From assembly GCA_963764195.1 (NCBI GenBank), contig CAVXRG010000002.1:248001-312000 (forward strand): a DNA stretch of 64,000 bases, in the 5' to 3' direction. This DNA is from JBDSSS01 sp963764195 (GTDB lineage: Bacteria; Actinomycetota; Actinomycetes; Actinomycetales; Dermatophilaceae). Under the pieces are notes generated by a model. That model saw only the letters and a program-made list of their open reading frames with translations, was not told the DNA's origin and did no database searches. Each line of letters opens with the position of its first letter. The stretch's first letter is position 1. The position numbers and the translations under genes are program-made. Shown piece after piece: positions 8,699-17,916 of the stretch.

Positions 8699-9367
8699 TC
8701 AGTCCTCGAAGAGGCAGTACCCGACCCGGCGGACGGTCTCGATCGGGATGTCCGGGCCGAGCTTGTTGCGCAGCCGCCCGACGCACACCTCTACGACGTT
8801 GCTGCCGGGGTCGAAGTTGAGGTGCCACACGTCGTGCAGCAGCTGCTCCCGGGTGCAGACCTGACCCCGTCGGCGCATCAGGTGAGCGAGCAGGGCGAAC
8901 TCCCGCTCGGTGAGGCTGACACTGACCCCGCGGCGGGTGGCACGCCGGCGGTCGAGGTCGAGGTGCAGCTCGCCGACGTCGAGGAAGTGCTCCTGCACGG
9001 CGGGTCGGCTCGCGCCGACGTGGCGCCGGACCCGCGCGAGCAGCTCGGTGAGGCTGAACGGCTTGGCGACGACGTCGACCGCCCCGTGGTCGAGGGCCTG
9101 CACGCGGGTGGCCACGTCGGTGACTCCGGACAACACGATGACGGGCGTCTCGTCGCGGCGGTCGGCCATGGTCCGCAGCACCGACAACCCGTTCGCACCG
9201 GGCATGACGAGGTCGAGCAGGACGAGGTCGATGGCATGGCGCTCGAGCCGGTCGAGGGCCACCGTGGCGCTCGGAGCAGACACGACGGAGTGCCCCTCCG
9301 AGGACAGTGACCTGCTCAGCAGACCTCGAATCCGCTCCTCGTCATCGACCACGAGCACCATTGCCAT
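8699..9367 (-). CDS. OmpR/PhoB-type response regulator
   Basis: The product has 222 aa. The receiver domain begins MAMVLVVDDEERIRGLL, with the acidic pair and the phospho-acceptor Asp in LVLLDLVMPGANG and the conserved Lys in VVAKPFSL. The C-terminal winged helix runs from about residue 125 (LTEREFALLAHLMRRRGQV) to VRRVGYCLFED. It is the partner of the kinase that follows 3 nt downstream. The upstream region (9368-9624) is shared with the divergent sulfate-reduction operon, so cross-regulation is possible but nothing in the sequence proves it. Confidence 0.9.
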   Translation of the reverse strand: MAMVLVVDDEERIRGLLSRSLSSEGHSVVSAPSATVALDRLERHAIDLVLLDLVMPGANGLSVLRTMADRRDETPVIVLSGVTDVATRVQALDHGAVDVVAKPFSLTELLARVRRHVGASRPAVQEHFLDVGELHLDLDRRRATRRGVSVSLTEREFALLAHLMRRRGQVCTREQLLHDVWHLNFDPGSNVVEVCVGRLRNKLGPDIPIETVRRVGYCLFED

Positions 9368-9597
9368 GACCCTCCCCCTCCTGCCCCGAGCCGGTCCAGT
9401 CCACCACCAAACTCGGGGTCACGGGCGAGGACGCGTACATCTGCCTTTAAGGTTCGCGTGCAACAGGGGGCAAAGCCGGACCATCACGACTCGAACATGA
9501 CGAGAAGATGACGGCGGCGAGGCACTCGCACCCCAGTTCGTGCAACTCCCACCGATCCACAGGGGATGTCCCGGATGCCGGACCGGGTGCGGCTGAG

Positions 9598-9615
9598 ATA
9601 AGGACTGCTTATACA
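9598..9615 (+). promoter_or_regulatory. Candidate operator and -10 box of the sulfate-reduction operon
   Basis: ATAAG-gactg-CTTAT is a perfect inverted repeat at 9598-9612, overlapping a good -10 (TATACA, 9610-9615). The ATG is at 9625, so the mRNA would have almost no leader, and no ribosome binding site is visible. A repressor bound here would cover the -10. The protein that binds is unknown. Confidence 0.5.
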
Positions 9616-9624
9616 TTCGATTAC

Positions 9625-11355
9625 ATGACCATCACCCAGCCATCGTCGTCGCCCACCCAGACGGCGACTCGCCCGCCCCGGGCCGGGCGCCCCAACGGCC
9701 AGTGGCGGGTCGACGGCACCGAGCCGCTCAACGCCAACGAGGCGTGGAAGCGCCAGGATGGCGGCCTCAACGTCCGGGAGCGGATCGAGCGGGTGTATGC
9801 CGTCGAGGGCTTCGCCTCGATCCCGCCCGAGGACCTCTCCGGACGGTTCCGGTGGTGGGGCCTCTACACGCAGCGGCGGCCGGGGATCGACGGCGGGCGC
9901 ACCGCCCAGCTCGACGACTCCGAGCTGTCCGACGAGTTCTTCATGCTGCGCGTGCGCCTCGACGGTGGTGCCCTCGACCTGGGCCAGCTGCGGACGCTGG
10001 CCGAGATCAGCCGGAAGTTCGCCCGCGGCACCGCCGACATCAGCGACCGGCAGAACATCCAGTTCCACTGGATCCGCGTCGAGGACGTCCCCGAGATCTG
10101 GCGTCGCCTCGAGGCGGTCGGCCTGCAGACGACGGAGGCCTGCGGCGACACGCCGCGGGTGATCCTCGGCAGCCCGCTCGCCGGCGTCGCCCGCGACGAG
10201 CTGATCGACCCGACCCCCGTCATCGACGAGATTCTCCGGCGCTTCGTCGGCGACCCCGAGCTGGCCAACCTGCCCCGCAAGTTCAAGTCCGCGATCACGG
10301 GCCACCCCAGCCTCGACGTCGTGCACGAGATCAACGACATCTCGCTCGTCGGGGTCGTCCATCCCGACCTGGGCGTCGGCTACGACCTCTGGGTCGGTGG
10401 GGGACTGTCCACCGCGCCACGGCTCGCCGAGCGGGTCGGGGTCTTCGTCCGCCCGGAGGAGGCCGCCGAGGTCTGGCACGGCGTCATCCGGGTCTTCCGG
10501 GACTACGGCTACCGGCGACTGCGCAACAAGGCACGGCTGAAGTTCCTGCTCGCCGAGTGGGGACCGGAGAGGTTCCGGAAGGTGCTCGAGGAGGAGTACC
10601 TCGGCCGACCCCTCCCCGACGGACCCCCACCCGCGCCCGCCAGCGGTCCCGGGGACCACGTCGGCGTCCACGAGCAGCAGGACGGCAACCACTACGTCGG
10701 TGTGGCCCCGACCGTGGGCCGGATCAGTGGCGACGTCCTCGCCGGTCTCGCGGCCGTGATGGACTCGGTCGGCTCCGACCGCCTGCGACTGACGCCCCAC
10801 CAGAAGCTCGTCCTGCTCGACGTGCCCACCGACCGGGTCGAGGGTGTCGTCGCCGAGCTCGAGCAGCTCGGCCTGACGACGCGCCCGAGCCCCTTCCGCC
10901 GGCACACGATGGCCTGCACCGGCATCGAGTTCTGCAAGCTCGCCATCGTCGAGACCAAGGCGACCGCGGCCACGACCATCGCGGCCCTCGAGCAGCGCCT
11001 CGTCGACGTCGCGCCGCAGCTCGACACCCCGATCAGCCTCAACGTCAACGGGTGCCCCAACTCCTGCGCTCGGATCCAGGTCGCCGACATCGGTCTCAAG
11101 GGCCAGCTCGTCACGATCGACACACCGGCAGGCCCGGACCAGGTGCCCGGCTTCCAGGTGCACCTCGGCGGTGGTCTCGCCTCCGAGGACCGCGAGGAGG
11201 CCGGCCTCGGCCGCACCGTCCGCGGCCTCAAGGTCACCGCCGACGACCTGCCCGACTACGTCGAGCGCGTCGTTCGGACCTTCCTGTCCCAGCGCGAGTC
11301 CGATGAGACCTTCTCAGCCTGGACCCGCCGGGCCGACGAGGGGGCCCTCCAGTGA
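9625..11355 (+). CDS. sir: Assimilatory sulfite reductase (ferredoxin type)
   Basis: The product has 576 aa. It reduces sulfite to sulfide with six electrons using siroheme and a 4Fe-4S cluster. Two ferredoxin-like halves are visible, and the cluster/siroheme ligands are present as ACTGIEFCK and NVNGCPNSCARIQ (C-x5-C ... C-x3-C). The frame stays open upstream, but the ATG at 9625 sits just after a -10 box and removes a low-quality N-terminal extension. It is the first gene of a five-gene operon that ends with siroheme synthase, which makes its cofactor. Nitrite reductases of the same family look alike, but the cys neighbours decide for sulfite. Confidence 0.92.
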   Translation: MTITQPSSSPTQTATRPPRAGRPNGQWRVDGTEPLNANEAWKRQDGGLNVRERIERVYAVEGFASIPPEDLSGRFRWWGLYTQRRPGIDGGRTAQLDDSELSDEFFMLRVRLDGGALDLGQLRTLAEISRKFARGTADISDRQNIQFHWIRVEDVPEIWRRLEAVGLQTTEACGDTPRVILGSPLAGVARDELIDPTPVIDEILRRFVGDPELANLPRKFKSAITGHPSLDVVHEINDISLVGVVHPDLGVGYDLWVGGGLSTAPRLAERVGVFVRPEEAAEVWHGVIRVFRDYGYRRLRNKARLKFLLAEWGPERFRKVLEEEYLGRPLPDGPPPAPASGPGDHVGVHEQQDGNHYVGVAPTVGRISGDVLAGLAAVMDSVGSDRLRLTPHQKLVLLDVPTDRVEGVVAELEQLGLTTRPSPFRRHTMACTGIEFCKLAIVETKATAATTIAALEQRLVDVAPQLDTPISLNVNGCPNSCARIQVADIGLKGQLVTIDTPAGPDQVPGFQVHLGGGLASEDREEAGLGRTVRGLKVTADDLPDYVERVVRTFLSQRESDETFSAWTRRADEGALQ

Positions 11356-12101
11356 GCCCCGTCCCGCTGGCCGCGCCGACGGTGCCGCGCCGTCGTCGCA
11401 GCGAGGCCGAGCTCAGGGCCCTCGTCGCCGACTTCACGGCCACGGTCGCCGCCGACCCCGAGCGCCAGCCCCTGGCCGACGAGGTGGCGGCGTGGGCAGC
11501 GCACCACTTCCGCGGCACCCTCGCGGTGGCCTGCTCGATGGCCGACGCCGTGCTGCCCCACGTCGTCTCCCGGTTCGCTCCCGGCGTCGACGTCCTCTTC
11601 CTCGACACGGGCTACCACTTCTCCGACACGCTCGTGACCCGCGACATCGTCGCGCAGGACCTGCCGATCACCGTCGTCGACGTCCGGCCCGAGCTCACCG
11701 TCGCGGAGCAGGACGCGCAGTACGGCGCCCGCCTCCACGACCGTGACCCGGCCCTGTGCTGCCGGCTGCGCAAGGTCGAGCCGCTCGCCCGGGCCCTGCC
11801 CACCTACGAGGCGTGGGTCACCGGAGTGCGGCGCGACGAAGGTCCGACCCGTGCCGACACGCCGCTCGTGACCTGGGACACCAAGAACGGTCTCGTCAAG
11901 GTCAACCCGCTCGCCGCGTGGACTCTCGACGAGGTCATGGCGTATGCCGCTGAGCACCGCGTCGAGGTCAACTCGCTTCTCGCGGAGGGCTACCCGTCAA
12001 TCGGCTGTGAACCGTGCACGCGTCGGGTGGCGCCCGGTGACGACCCCAGGGCCGGGCGCTGGGCCGGGTTCACCAAGACCGAGTGCGGGCTCCACACATG
12101 A
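11352..12101 (+). CDS. cysH: Adenylylsulfate (APS) reductase, iron-sulfur type
   Basis: The product has 249 aa. It reduces activated sulfate to sulfite with thioredoxin or a similar donor. The PP-loop-like fold is present, and four cysteines in a CC ... CxxC arrangement (DPALCCRLRK and SIGCEPCTRR) would hold a 4Fe-4S cluster, marking the APS-using class rather than the PAPS-using E. coli class. The catalytic Cys is in the C-terminal TECGLH. The GTG start overlaps the stop of the sulfite reductase gene (GTGA), and the ATGA at its own end starts cysD. Confidence 0.93.
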   Translation: MSPVPLAAPTVPRRRRSEAELRALVADFTATVAADPERQPLADEVAAWAAHHFRGTLAVACSMADAVLPHVVSRFAPGVDVLFLDTGYHFSDTLVTRDIVAQDLPITVVDVRPELTVAEQDAQYGARLHDRDPALCCRLRKVEPLARALPTYEAWVTGVRRDEGPTRADTPLVTWDTKNGLVKVNPLAAWTLDEVMAYAAEHRVEVNSLLAEGYPSIGCEPCTRRVAPGDDPRAGRWAGFTKTECGLHT

Positions 12102-13105
12102 CCACCACCATGCCCGACCGGACGGACGACATCGTGACCGCTGCCCTGACGACAGTGAAGGACGCTGCTGCGCAAGAGAGCTCGGACGCGTTGGCCGGCT
12201 CAGCGGCATACCGGCGGCTCAGCCAGCTCGACGCCCTCGAGTCGGAGGGGATCCTCGTCATCCGCGAGATGGCTGCCGAGCTCGAGCGCCCGGCCCTGCT
12301 CTTCAGCGGTGGCAAGGACTCCGTCGTCATGCTCCACCTCGCGGCCAAGGCCTTCTGGCCCGCGCCGATCCCCTTCCCGGTCCTGCACGTCGACACGGGC
12401 CACAACTTCCCCGAGGTGCTCGCCTACCGCGACGCGACGGTCGATCGGCTCGGCCTGCGACTCGAGGTCGCACGCGTCCAGGACTACATCGACGACGGCC
12501 GGCTGCGCGAGCGGGCCGACGGCACGCGCAACCCGCTGCAGACCCAGCCCCTGCTCGACGCGATCGCCGAGCACCGCTTCGACGGGCTCTTCGGTGGCGG
12601 CCGACGCGACGAGGAGAAGGCGCGCGCCAAGGAGCGGATCGTCAGTCTCCGTGACGAGTTCGGCCAGTGGGACCCAAAGAACCAGCGACCCGAGCTGTGG
12701 AACCTCTTCAACCCCAGGCACCGTCCCGGCGAGCACGTCCGCGTCTTCCCGATCAGCAACTGGACCGAGCTCGACGTGTGGCGCTACATCGCACGCGAGG
12801 ACATCCCGCTCGCGCCGCTCTACTACGCGCACGAGCGGGAGGTCTTCCTCCGCGACGGGATGCTGCTCGCCGTCGGGCCGGTCTCCCGGCCGCGCCCCGG
12901 GGAGACGGTCGAGACGCGCCTCGTGCGTTACCGCACCGTCGGCGACATGTCCTGCACCGGCGCGGTCGAGTCGCCCGCGCTGACCAACGCCGACGTCGTC
13001 CTCGAGGTGGCCGCCTCGACACTCACCGAGCGTGGTGCGACGAGGGCTGACGACCGCATCTCGGAGGCCGCCATGGAGGACCGCAAGAAGGAAGGCTACT
13101 TCTGA
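12098..13105 (+). CDS. cysD: Sulfate adenylyltransferase small subunit
   Basis: The product has 335 aa. With CysN it makes APS from sulfate and ATP. The PP-loop LLFSGGKDSVVMLH (around residue 70), HVDTGHNFPEV, FGGGRRDEEKARAKER and the C-terminal MSCTGAVES are all family marks. The chosen ATG overlaps the cysH stop; a second ATG four codons later is possible. It is slightly longer at the N terminus than usual. Stop and cysN start are separated by one base, so the two subunits are likely made in equal amounts. Confidence 0.93.
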   Translation: MTTTMPDRTDDIVTAALTTVKDAAAQESSDALAGSAAYRRLSQLDALESEGILVIREMAAELERPALLFSGGKDSVVMLHLAAKAFWPAPIPFPVLHVDTGHNFPEVLAYRDATVDRLGLRLEVARVQDYIDDGRLRERADGTRNPLQTQPLLDAIAEHRFDGLFGGGRRDEEKARAKERIVSLRDEFGQWDPKNQRPELWNLFNPRHRPGEHVRVFPISNWTELDVWRYIAREDIPLAPLYYAHEREVFLRDGMLLAVGPVSRPRPGETVETRLVRYRTVGDMSCTGAVESPALTNADVVLEVAASTLTERGATRADDRISEAAMEDRKKEGYF

Positions 13106-13106
13106 G

Positions 13107-14459
13107 ATGCCCACCCAGACCCAGCGACAAGCACGCCCCGAGATGAGCACGCTGCTCCGCCTCGCCACGGCCGGCTCCGTCGACGACGGCAAGTCGACCC
13201 TCGTCGGGCGCCTGCTCCACGACACGAAGTCGGTGCTCTCCGACCAGCTCGCGGCGGTCGAGCGGGTCAGCCGTGACCGCGGCCTCACCGGCGCCGACCT
13301 CGCGCTGCTCACCGACGGGCTGCGGGCCGAGCGCGAGCAGGGGATCACCATCGACGTCGCCTACCGCTACTTCGCGACGGCCACCCGCTCGTTCGTTCTT
13401 GCGGACTGCCCCGGCCACGTGCAGTACACCCGCAACACCGTCACGGGCAGCTCGACCGCCGACGTCGTCGTCCTCCTCGTCGACGCGCGCAAGGGCGTGC
13501 TCGAGCAGACCCGCCGCCACCTCGCCGTGACCGCCCTGCTCCGGGTGCCGCACGTGGTCGTCGCGGTCAACAAGATCGACCTCGTCGACTTCTCCGAGGA
13601 GGTCTTCGACCGCGTCGGGACACAGGTGCACGAGCTCGCGGCCGACCTCGGCGTGGAGGATGCGCGCGTCGTGCCGGTCTCCGCGCTCGACGGCGACAAC
13701 ATCGCGGAGCGGTCGACGCGCACCCCGTGGTACGGCGGGCCGAGCCTGCTCGAGCTCCTCGAGGCGATCCCGTCCTCCGACGACCCGGCGCACGAGTCCT
13801 TCCGGATGCCGGTCCAGCTCGTCATCCGGCCGCAGGGCGCGGCCCGCGATGCCGCCCACCGCGACTACCGGGGGTATGCCGGTCAGCTCGCCTCGGGCGT
13901 CGTGAAGGTCGGGGACGAGGTCGTGGCGCTGCCGTCCGGCCGGCGCACGACAGTCACGGGCATCGACCTCGGTGACCAGGAGCTGCGGGAGGCCTTCGCT
14001 CCCCAGTCGGTCACGTTGCGTCTCGCCGACGAGATCGACATCAGCCGCGGTGACGTCATCGCCGCCGCCGCGGACGCTCCCGTGCCGAGCCAGGAGGTCG
14101 AGGCCGTCGTCTGCTGGCTCGGTGACGCGCCACTACGCCCGGCGCAGCGGCTGCTCCTCAAGCACGGCTCCCGCACGGTCCAGGCCTTCGTGCGCACGAT
14201 CGACGGAGCGCTCGACCTCGGCGACCTCGAGGCCGTGCCGGCGACCTCTCTGTCACTCAACGACATCGGCTGGGTGAGCATCCGGTTGGCCACGCCACTC
14301 CCCGTCGAGACCTATGCCGTGTCCCGTCGCGGTGGCTCCTTCCTGCTCATCGACGCGCACGACGGGCGCACCGTCGCGGCCGGGATGGTCGGCGCGATGG
14401 CTCACGAGGTCACCCCAGCGCCGACCGAGCCGGTGGGGGGCGAGCAGTGGGAGATCTGA
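13107..14459 (+). CDS. cysN: Sulfate adenylyltransferase large subunit (GTPase)
   Basis: The product has 450 aa. This elongation-factor-like GTPase drives APS formation by CysD. G1 is AGSVDDGKST, G3 is DCPGHVQY and G4 is NKIDLVDF; a beta-barrel domain follows. There is no APS-kinase (CysC) extension at the C terminus, which fits with an APS-type CysH that does not need PAPS. AAGGAAGG lies just upstream in the end of cysD. Its last 13 bp overlap the siroheme synthase start. Confidence 0.93.
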   Translation: MPTQTQRQARPEMSTLLRLATAGSVDDGKSTLVGRLLHDTKSVLSDQLAAVERVSRDRGLTGADLALLTDGLRAEREQGITIDVAYRYFATATRSFVLADCPGHVQYTRNTVTGSSTADVVVLLVDARKGVLEQTRRHLAVTALLRVPHVVVAVNKIDLVDFSEEVFDRVGTQVHELAADLGVEDARVVPVSALDGDNIAERSTRTPWYGGPSLLELLEAIPSSDDPAHESFRMPVQLVIRPQGAARDAAHRDYRGYAGQLASGVVKVGDEVVALPSGRRTTVTGIDLGDQELREAFAPQSVTLRLADEIDISRGDVIAAAADAPVPSQEVEAVVCWLGDAPLRPAQRLLLKHGSRTVQAFVRTIDGALDLGDLEAVPATSLSLNDIGWVSIRLATPLPVETYAVSRRGGSFLLIDAHDGRTVAAGMVGAMAHEVTPAPTEPVGGEQWEI

Positions 14460-15694
14460 ACCCCGCCGGTGTGGCCGGTGAGGCTCACCGGGCCAGGTCG
14501 GCGCTGCCGCTCGTCGTCGACCTGACCGAGCGCCTCGTCGTCGCGGTCGGGGGTGGCCCGGTGACGGCCCGTCGGGTGCGGTCCTTCGTCGCCGAAGGGG
14601 CCGTCGTCCGCGTCGTGTCGCCGTGGGTGTGCGAGGACCTGCGCGACCTCGTGCGCGAGGGCCGGGTCGCCTGGTGGGCCCGCGACTATGCCGGACCGGC
14701 CGACCTCGACGGGGCGTGGCTCGTCCACACCGCCACCGGAGACGCCCCGATCGACGCGCAGGTGCGGGCGGACTCGGAGGCCTCCCGCACCTGGTGCGTC
14801 GACGCGACGGACGCCACCGGCACCCCGGCGAGCGTGCCGGCCCGGGCCGACGTGACCACTCCCGACGGCCGGGTCACCGTGGCGACGTATGCCGCCGGAG
14901 ACCCGGGGCTGGCCGTGACCGTCCGCGACGGGGTGGCCCGGGCGCTCGGCGCAGGCACCCTCGACCTGCGCCGGACCCGGCCGCGCGGCGGAGCGGGCTG
15001 GGTCGCCCTCGTCGGGGGCGGGCCGGGGCCCGACGGGCTGCTCACGGCCCGCGGTCACGAGCTGCTCGCCTCGGCGGACGTCGTCGTCGTCGACCGGCTC
15101 GCACCGAGGTCGGTGCTGGGCCGGCTGCCCGAGTCGGTGCGAGTCGTCGATGTCGGCAAGACGCCAGGGCACCATCCCGTGACCCAGGACCGGATCAACG
15201 CGATCCTCGTCGAGGAAGCGCAGCGTGGTCTCGGGGTCGTGCGCCTCAAGGGCGGTGACCCCTACGTGCTCGGCCGGGGTGGCGAGGAGCGGCAGGCGTG
15301 CGAGACGCACGGCATCGCCGTCGAGGTCGTCCCCGGGGTGACGAGCGCGACCGCCGTCCCGGCCGCGGCCGGCATCCCCGTCACCCACCGAGGTGTCGCC
15401 CGCGGGTTCACCGTCGTCACCGGCCACGAGGACATCCCGGTGCTGCCCACCGGTGGTGACCACACGCTCGTCCTGCTCATGGGGGTCACCGTGCTGCGTC
15501 GCACGGCCGAGCTGCTCGTGACCCACGGCCGGGACCCCGGGTGCCCGGTCGCCGTCATCGAGCGCGGCTTCTCCGCCACGCAGCGGACGACGATCGGGAC
15601 GGTGGAGACGATTGCTGACCTCGCCGAGGAGGCGGGGGTGCAGGCGCCGGCCGTCGTCGTCGTCGGCGACGTCGTGCGGCTCGCCACCGCCTGA
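14447..15694 (+). CDS. cysG: Siroheme synthase (precorrin-2 dehydrogenase/ferrochelatase fused to uroporphyrinogen-III methyltransferase)
   Basis: The product has 415 aa. The N-terminal ~165 residues are a CysG/Met8-like Rossmann domain (VVAVGGGPVTARRVRSFV), and residues ~180-415 are the SUMT methyltransferase (VALVGGGPGPDGLLT, VRLKGGDPYVLGRGGEE, VEVVPGVTSA, GIPVTHRG). Together they would convert uroporphyrinogen III to siroheme for the sulfite reductase at the head of the operon. The GTG start overlaps cysN. The dehydrogenase part is shorter than in E. coli, so a separate chelatase elsewhere in the genome cannot be excluded. Confidence 0.9.
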   Translation: MGDLNPAGVAGEAHRARSALPLVVDLTERLVVAVGGGPVTARRVRSFVAEGAVVRVVSPWVCEDLRDLVREGRVAWWARDYAGPADLDGAWLVHTATGDAPIDAQVRADSEASRTWCVDATDATGTPASVPARADVTTPDGRVTVATYAAGDPGLAVTVRDGVARALGAGTLDLRRTRPRGGAGWVALVGGGPGPDGLLTARGHELLASADVVVVDRLAPRSVLGRLPESVRVVDVGKTPGHHPVTQDRINAILVEEAQRGLGVVRLKGGDPYVLGRGGEERQACETHGIAVEVVPGVTSATAVPAAAGIPVTHRGVARGFTVVTGHEDIPVLPTGGDHTLVLLMGVTVLRRTAELLVTHGRDPGCPVAVIERGFSATQRTTIGTVETIADLAEEAGVQAPAVVVVGDVVRLATA

Positions 15695-15718
15695 GGCCGT
15701 CACGGCGCAGGCGTTCGC

Positions 15719-16663
15719 TCAGCCCAGCGTGGTGAGGATCGCGTCGATCCGGTCGAGCGTCACCGGGTCCTGCACGATCTCGTCGAACCAGTCGGCGAGC
15801 ATCGTGCGTCGGGGCTCGTCGTCGCCCGCTCCCACCCACCGCGCGCAGGCGAGCTGGCCGATGTGGGCCTGTGCGGCTACGAGCATCGTGAAGTGGCCGC
15901 GGCGGGTCACCCGGCCGGGCCCGCCCGCCGCCAGGTAGGCGTCGTTGAGGGCGCGGGCCCGCGACGGGTCGCCGTCACCGAACTCGAAGAGCACCATCGC
16001 GAGCTCCTGCGCCGGGTCGGCCGGACCGAGGTTCTCGAAGTCGACGGCCCACGGTCGTCCGGCCTCGTCGGGCAGCACGTTGTCGGCCCACAGGTCGCGG
16101 TGGCAGACGATCGGCGACGCGTGCGGCTCGATGACGGACTCGACCGCGACGAGGTCCGGCAGCAGCCGCGCCAGGTCCTCGGCGAAGGGGGCCTCGTGCG
16201 CGGTGACCTGCTCGTCCAGGGCCTGCCACGACTCCTCCCCGAAGCCGGCCGCGAACCACGCCCCGACCGGCTCGTCGCTCGCGGGGGCGCACCGGTGCAG
16301 GCGCGCGACGAGCTCGCCGACCGCCGACGGGTCGAGACGTCGGGTCCGCGCGCCGAGGTCGACCCACTCCCACACCCGGAGCGGGTCGCCACCGACCTCG
16401 ACGACGACGTCCCCGCTGACACCCCGGACGACCGCCGGGATGCGCACCCCGTGCTCCCGGGCCCGGTCCGCGAAGGCTGCGTCCGCCTCGATCGAGGCCG
16501 GGTCGATACCGGCGAACCACTCCTTGACGGCAAACCGCCCGTCGGCCGTGGTGAGCCGCCAGACCTGGCCGAGCTGGCCACGCGTGGGTGGCCCGTCGAG
16601 CCGGGCCCCGGGGCCGAGGTCGAAGGCGCCGGCCACCTGACCGGCACGGTCCTCGCTCAGCAC
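15719..16663 (-). CDS. APH-family phosphotransferase
   Basis: The product has 314 aa and a protein-kinase-like aminoglycoside/choline/homoserine kinase fold. It shows the Lys region FAVKEWF, the catalytic loop VCHRDLWADNVL (around residue 195) and the metal-binding Asp in WAVDFENLG. Start is GTG. Such genes in actinobacteria are mostly annotated as generic phosphotransferases; nothing marks it as drug resistance. It faces the siroheme synthase gene tail to tail across 24 bp and is 12 bp downstream of the von Willebrand A gene, so those two may be co-transcribed. Confidence 0.82.
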   Translation of the reverse strand: MLSEDRAGQVAGAFDLGPGARLDGPPTRGQLGQVWRLTTADGRFAVKEWFAGIDPASIEADAAFADRAREHGVRIPAVVRGVSGDVVVEVGGDPLRVWEWVDLGARTRRLDPSAVGELVARLHRCAPASDEPVGAWFAAGFGEESWQALDEQVTAHEAPFAEDLARLLPDLVAVESVIEPHASPIVCHRDLWADNVLPDEAGRPWAVDFENLGPADPAQELAMVLFEFGDGDPSRARALNDAYLAAGGPGRVTRRGHFTMLVAAQAHIGQLACARWVGAGDDEPRRTMLADWFDEIVQDPVTLDRIDAILTTLG

Positions 16664-16675
16664 GGCGCCCGAACC

Positions 16676-17329
16676 CTACTCCGTGACCGAGGCGCGCTGG
16701 TCGTCGTCGAAGGCCAACAGCTCCGCCGCCTCCCGGCTGGAGGCGCCGGCGGCGACCGCGGCGCGGGTGCGGGCGAGATTGCGCGACGTCGCGCCCATCA
16801 TCGCGTCGACCCGGCCCCGGCTGTAGGTCATCGAGTGGGCCGCGCTGACGCCGATGCTCGCGCCCACCTCGATCGCGTCCTGGTCGGCCCCCAGGTAGAG
16901 GAACTGCCAGCCGTATGTCGTGCTCTGACGGTCGATCATCGCCTTCACGGCGGCGTGGGTCAGCTCGCGGGAGGCGTTCTCGTGACCGTCGGTCATGATC
17001 CCGACGACGACGACCCCGGGGCGCTGATCCTCGGGGAGGGCGGCGAGCCGGGTCCCCGCCTCCGAGACGAGCCGTCCGATGGAGTCGAGCAGCGCCGTCC
17101 TGCCGCGCGGCCGGAGCGAGAGGCGAGGCACGTCGGCGACCGGCACGTCGCGGTAGACCTCCTCGTAGGCGTCGTCGAACTGCGCGAGCGTCACCCGGCA
17201 CTGCCCGGGCTGGGTGCGCTGCTCGTCGATGAAGGCGTTGAAGCCGCCTTCGGTGTCGTCGCGGATGGACTCCATCGAGCCGCTCCGGTCGAGCAGGAAG
17301 TAGACGTGGGTCAGGTTCGGGTCGGTCAT
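16676..17329 (-). CDS. von Willebrand factor type A domain protein
   Basis: The product has 217 aa and is a stand-alone VWA domain. The metal-ion-dependent adhesion site is complete: DRSGSMESI near residue 14, a Thr in RGRTALLDS and an Asp in MTDGHENAS. The C-terminal third is Ala/Arg-rich and helical. There is no signal peptide, so it acts in the cytoplasm. VWA proteins of this kind usually bind protein partners in a metal-dependent way; the partner is unknown. The 10-bp repeats before the gene (17371-17410) lie between it and the next gene upstream. Confidence 0.82.
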   Translation of the reverse strand: MTDPNLTHVYFLLDRSGSMESIRDDTEGGFNAFIDEQRTQPGQCRVTLAQFDDAYEEVYRDVPVADVPRLSLRPRGRTALLDSIGRLVSEAGTRLAALPEDQRPGVVVVGIMTDGHENASRELTHAAVKAMIDRQSTTYGWQFLYLGADQDAIEVGASIGVSAAHSMTYSRGRVDAMMGATSRNLARTRAAVAAGASSREAAELLAFDDDQRASVTE

Positions 17330-17370
17330 CGTGGTTCCCCTTCGGTCGCTGGTGCGGGGCGGTTGGTGAG

Positions 17371-17410
17371 GGTCACTCAGGGTCGCTCAGGGTCGCTCAG
17401 GGTCACTCAG
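17371..17410. repeat. Four tandem 10-bp units
   Basis: The unit GGTCrCTCAG is repeated four times, with A in the outer copies and G in the inner two. It lies directly after, and includes, the stop of the hypothetical gene read on the minus strand. Likely slippage product; no function seen. Confidence 0.8.
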
Positions 17411-17817
17411 GGGCGGCGCCGGGCCCGGAAGCGGAGCGGGCTGGGGGTCTCGCCCTCGGGGGCCTGCCGGTGGCGGCCCTCCTCGAGGTCGTAGCGGGCC
17501 CGCTCGACGCCGGATGCCGTCACGCGGCCGGCGTCGGAGCCGTAGGCCGCGAGGAGGCGGGTGCGGGCCAGGCGCGGGCCGACGGCGTTCTCCGACAGGC
17601 CGGCGAGGGCGCCCGTCGTGCGGATCGTCCCCCCGTCGGTGAGCAGCACGGCCGCCATCGTCTCGTCGATCGCGGCCGTCACCTGCTCCTGGGCGGAGCG
17701 CAGCAGGGGTAGCGCCTCGCTGGGGCGGCTCGGGTCGGCCCCGGCCAGGGCAGCGGTGGCTGCCTCGATCGCGGCCCGGATCGCCGCCTGAGCGGGTGGT
17801 GGCGATCCGGGTCCCAT
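17407..17817 (-). CDS. Small hypothetical protein, helical
   Basis: The product has 136 aa and I do not recognise a family. It is mostly helical with no signal peptide or membrane segment. A central stretch (GALAGLSENAVGPRLARTR) looks like a helix-turn-helix recognition segment, so a DNA-binding role is possible. The C terminus is very basic (RFRARRRP). It lies downstream of the anti-sigma gene on the same strand with a ~100 bp gap, so it may be read from its own promoter. Confidence 0.6.
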   Translation of the reverse strand: MGPGSPPPAQAAIRAAIEAATAALAGADPSRPSEALPLLRSAQEQVTAAIDETMAAVLLTDGGTIRTTGALAGLSENAVGPRLARTRLLAAYGSDAGRVTASGVERARYDLEEGRHRQAPEGETPSPLRFRARRRP

Positions 17818-17888
17818 ACCTGCGACGGTAGGCGCACTAACTGCGGTAACGCAAGAGCAGCGTTGGGGGGCGACGGCAGACGAGCGCC

Positions 17889-17912
17889 CCCGTGTGCGCG
17901 CCCGTGTGCGCG
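17889..17912. repeat. Two tandem 12-bp units before the anti-sigma stop
   Basis: CCCGTGTGCGCG is present twice in direct contact (17889-17900, 17901-17912), just downstream of the anti-sigma gene. A minor slippage repeat. Confidence 0.6.
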
Positions 17913-17916
17913 CCCG

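Noticed and set aside
15719..16663. APH-like gene as an aminoglycoside-resistance gene
   Set aside because: Only the general kinase fold is supported; no specific resistance motif or mobile context.
17371..17410. 10-bp repeats considered as iteron-type operator or origin
   Set aside because: They are too short and GC-rich, run into the end of a gene, and no replication gene or AT-rich stretch is near.
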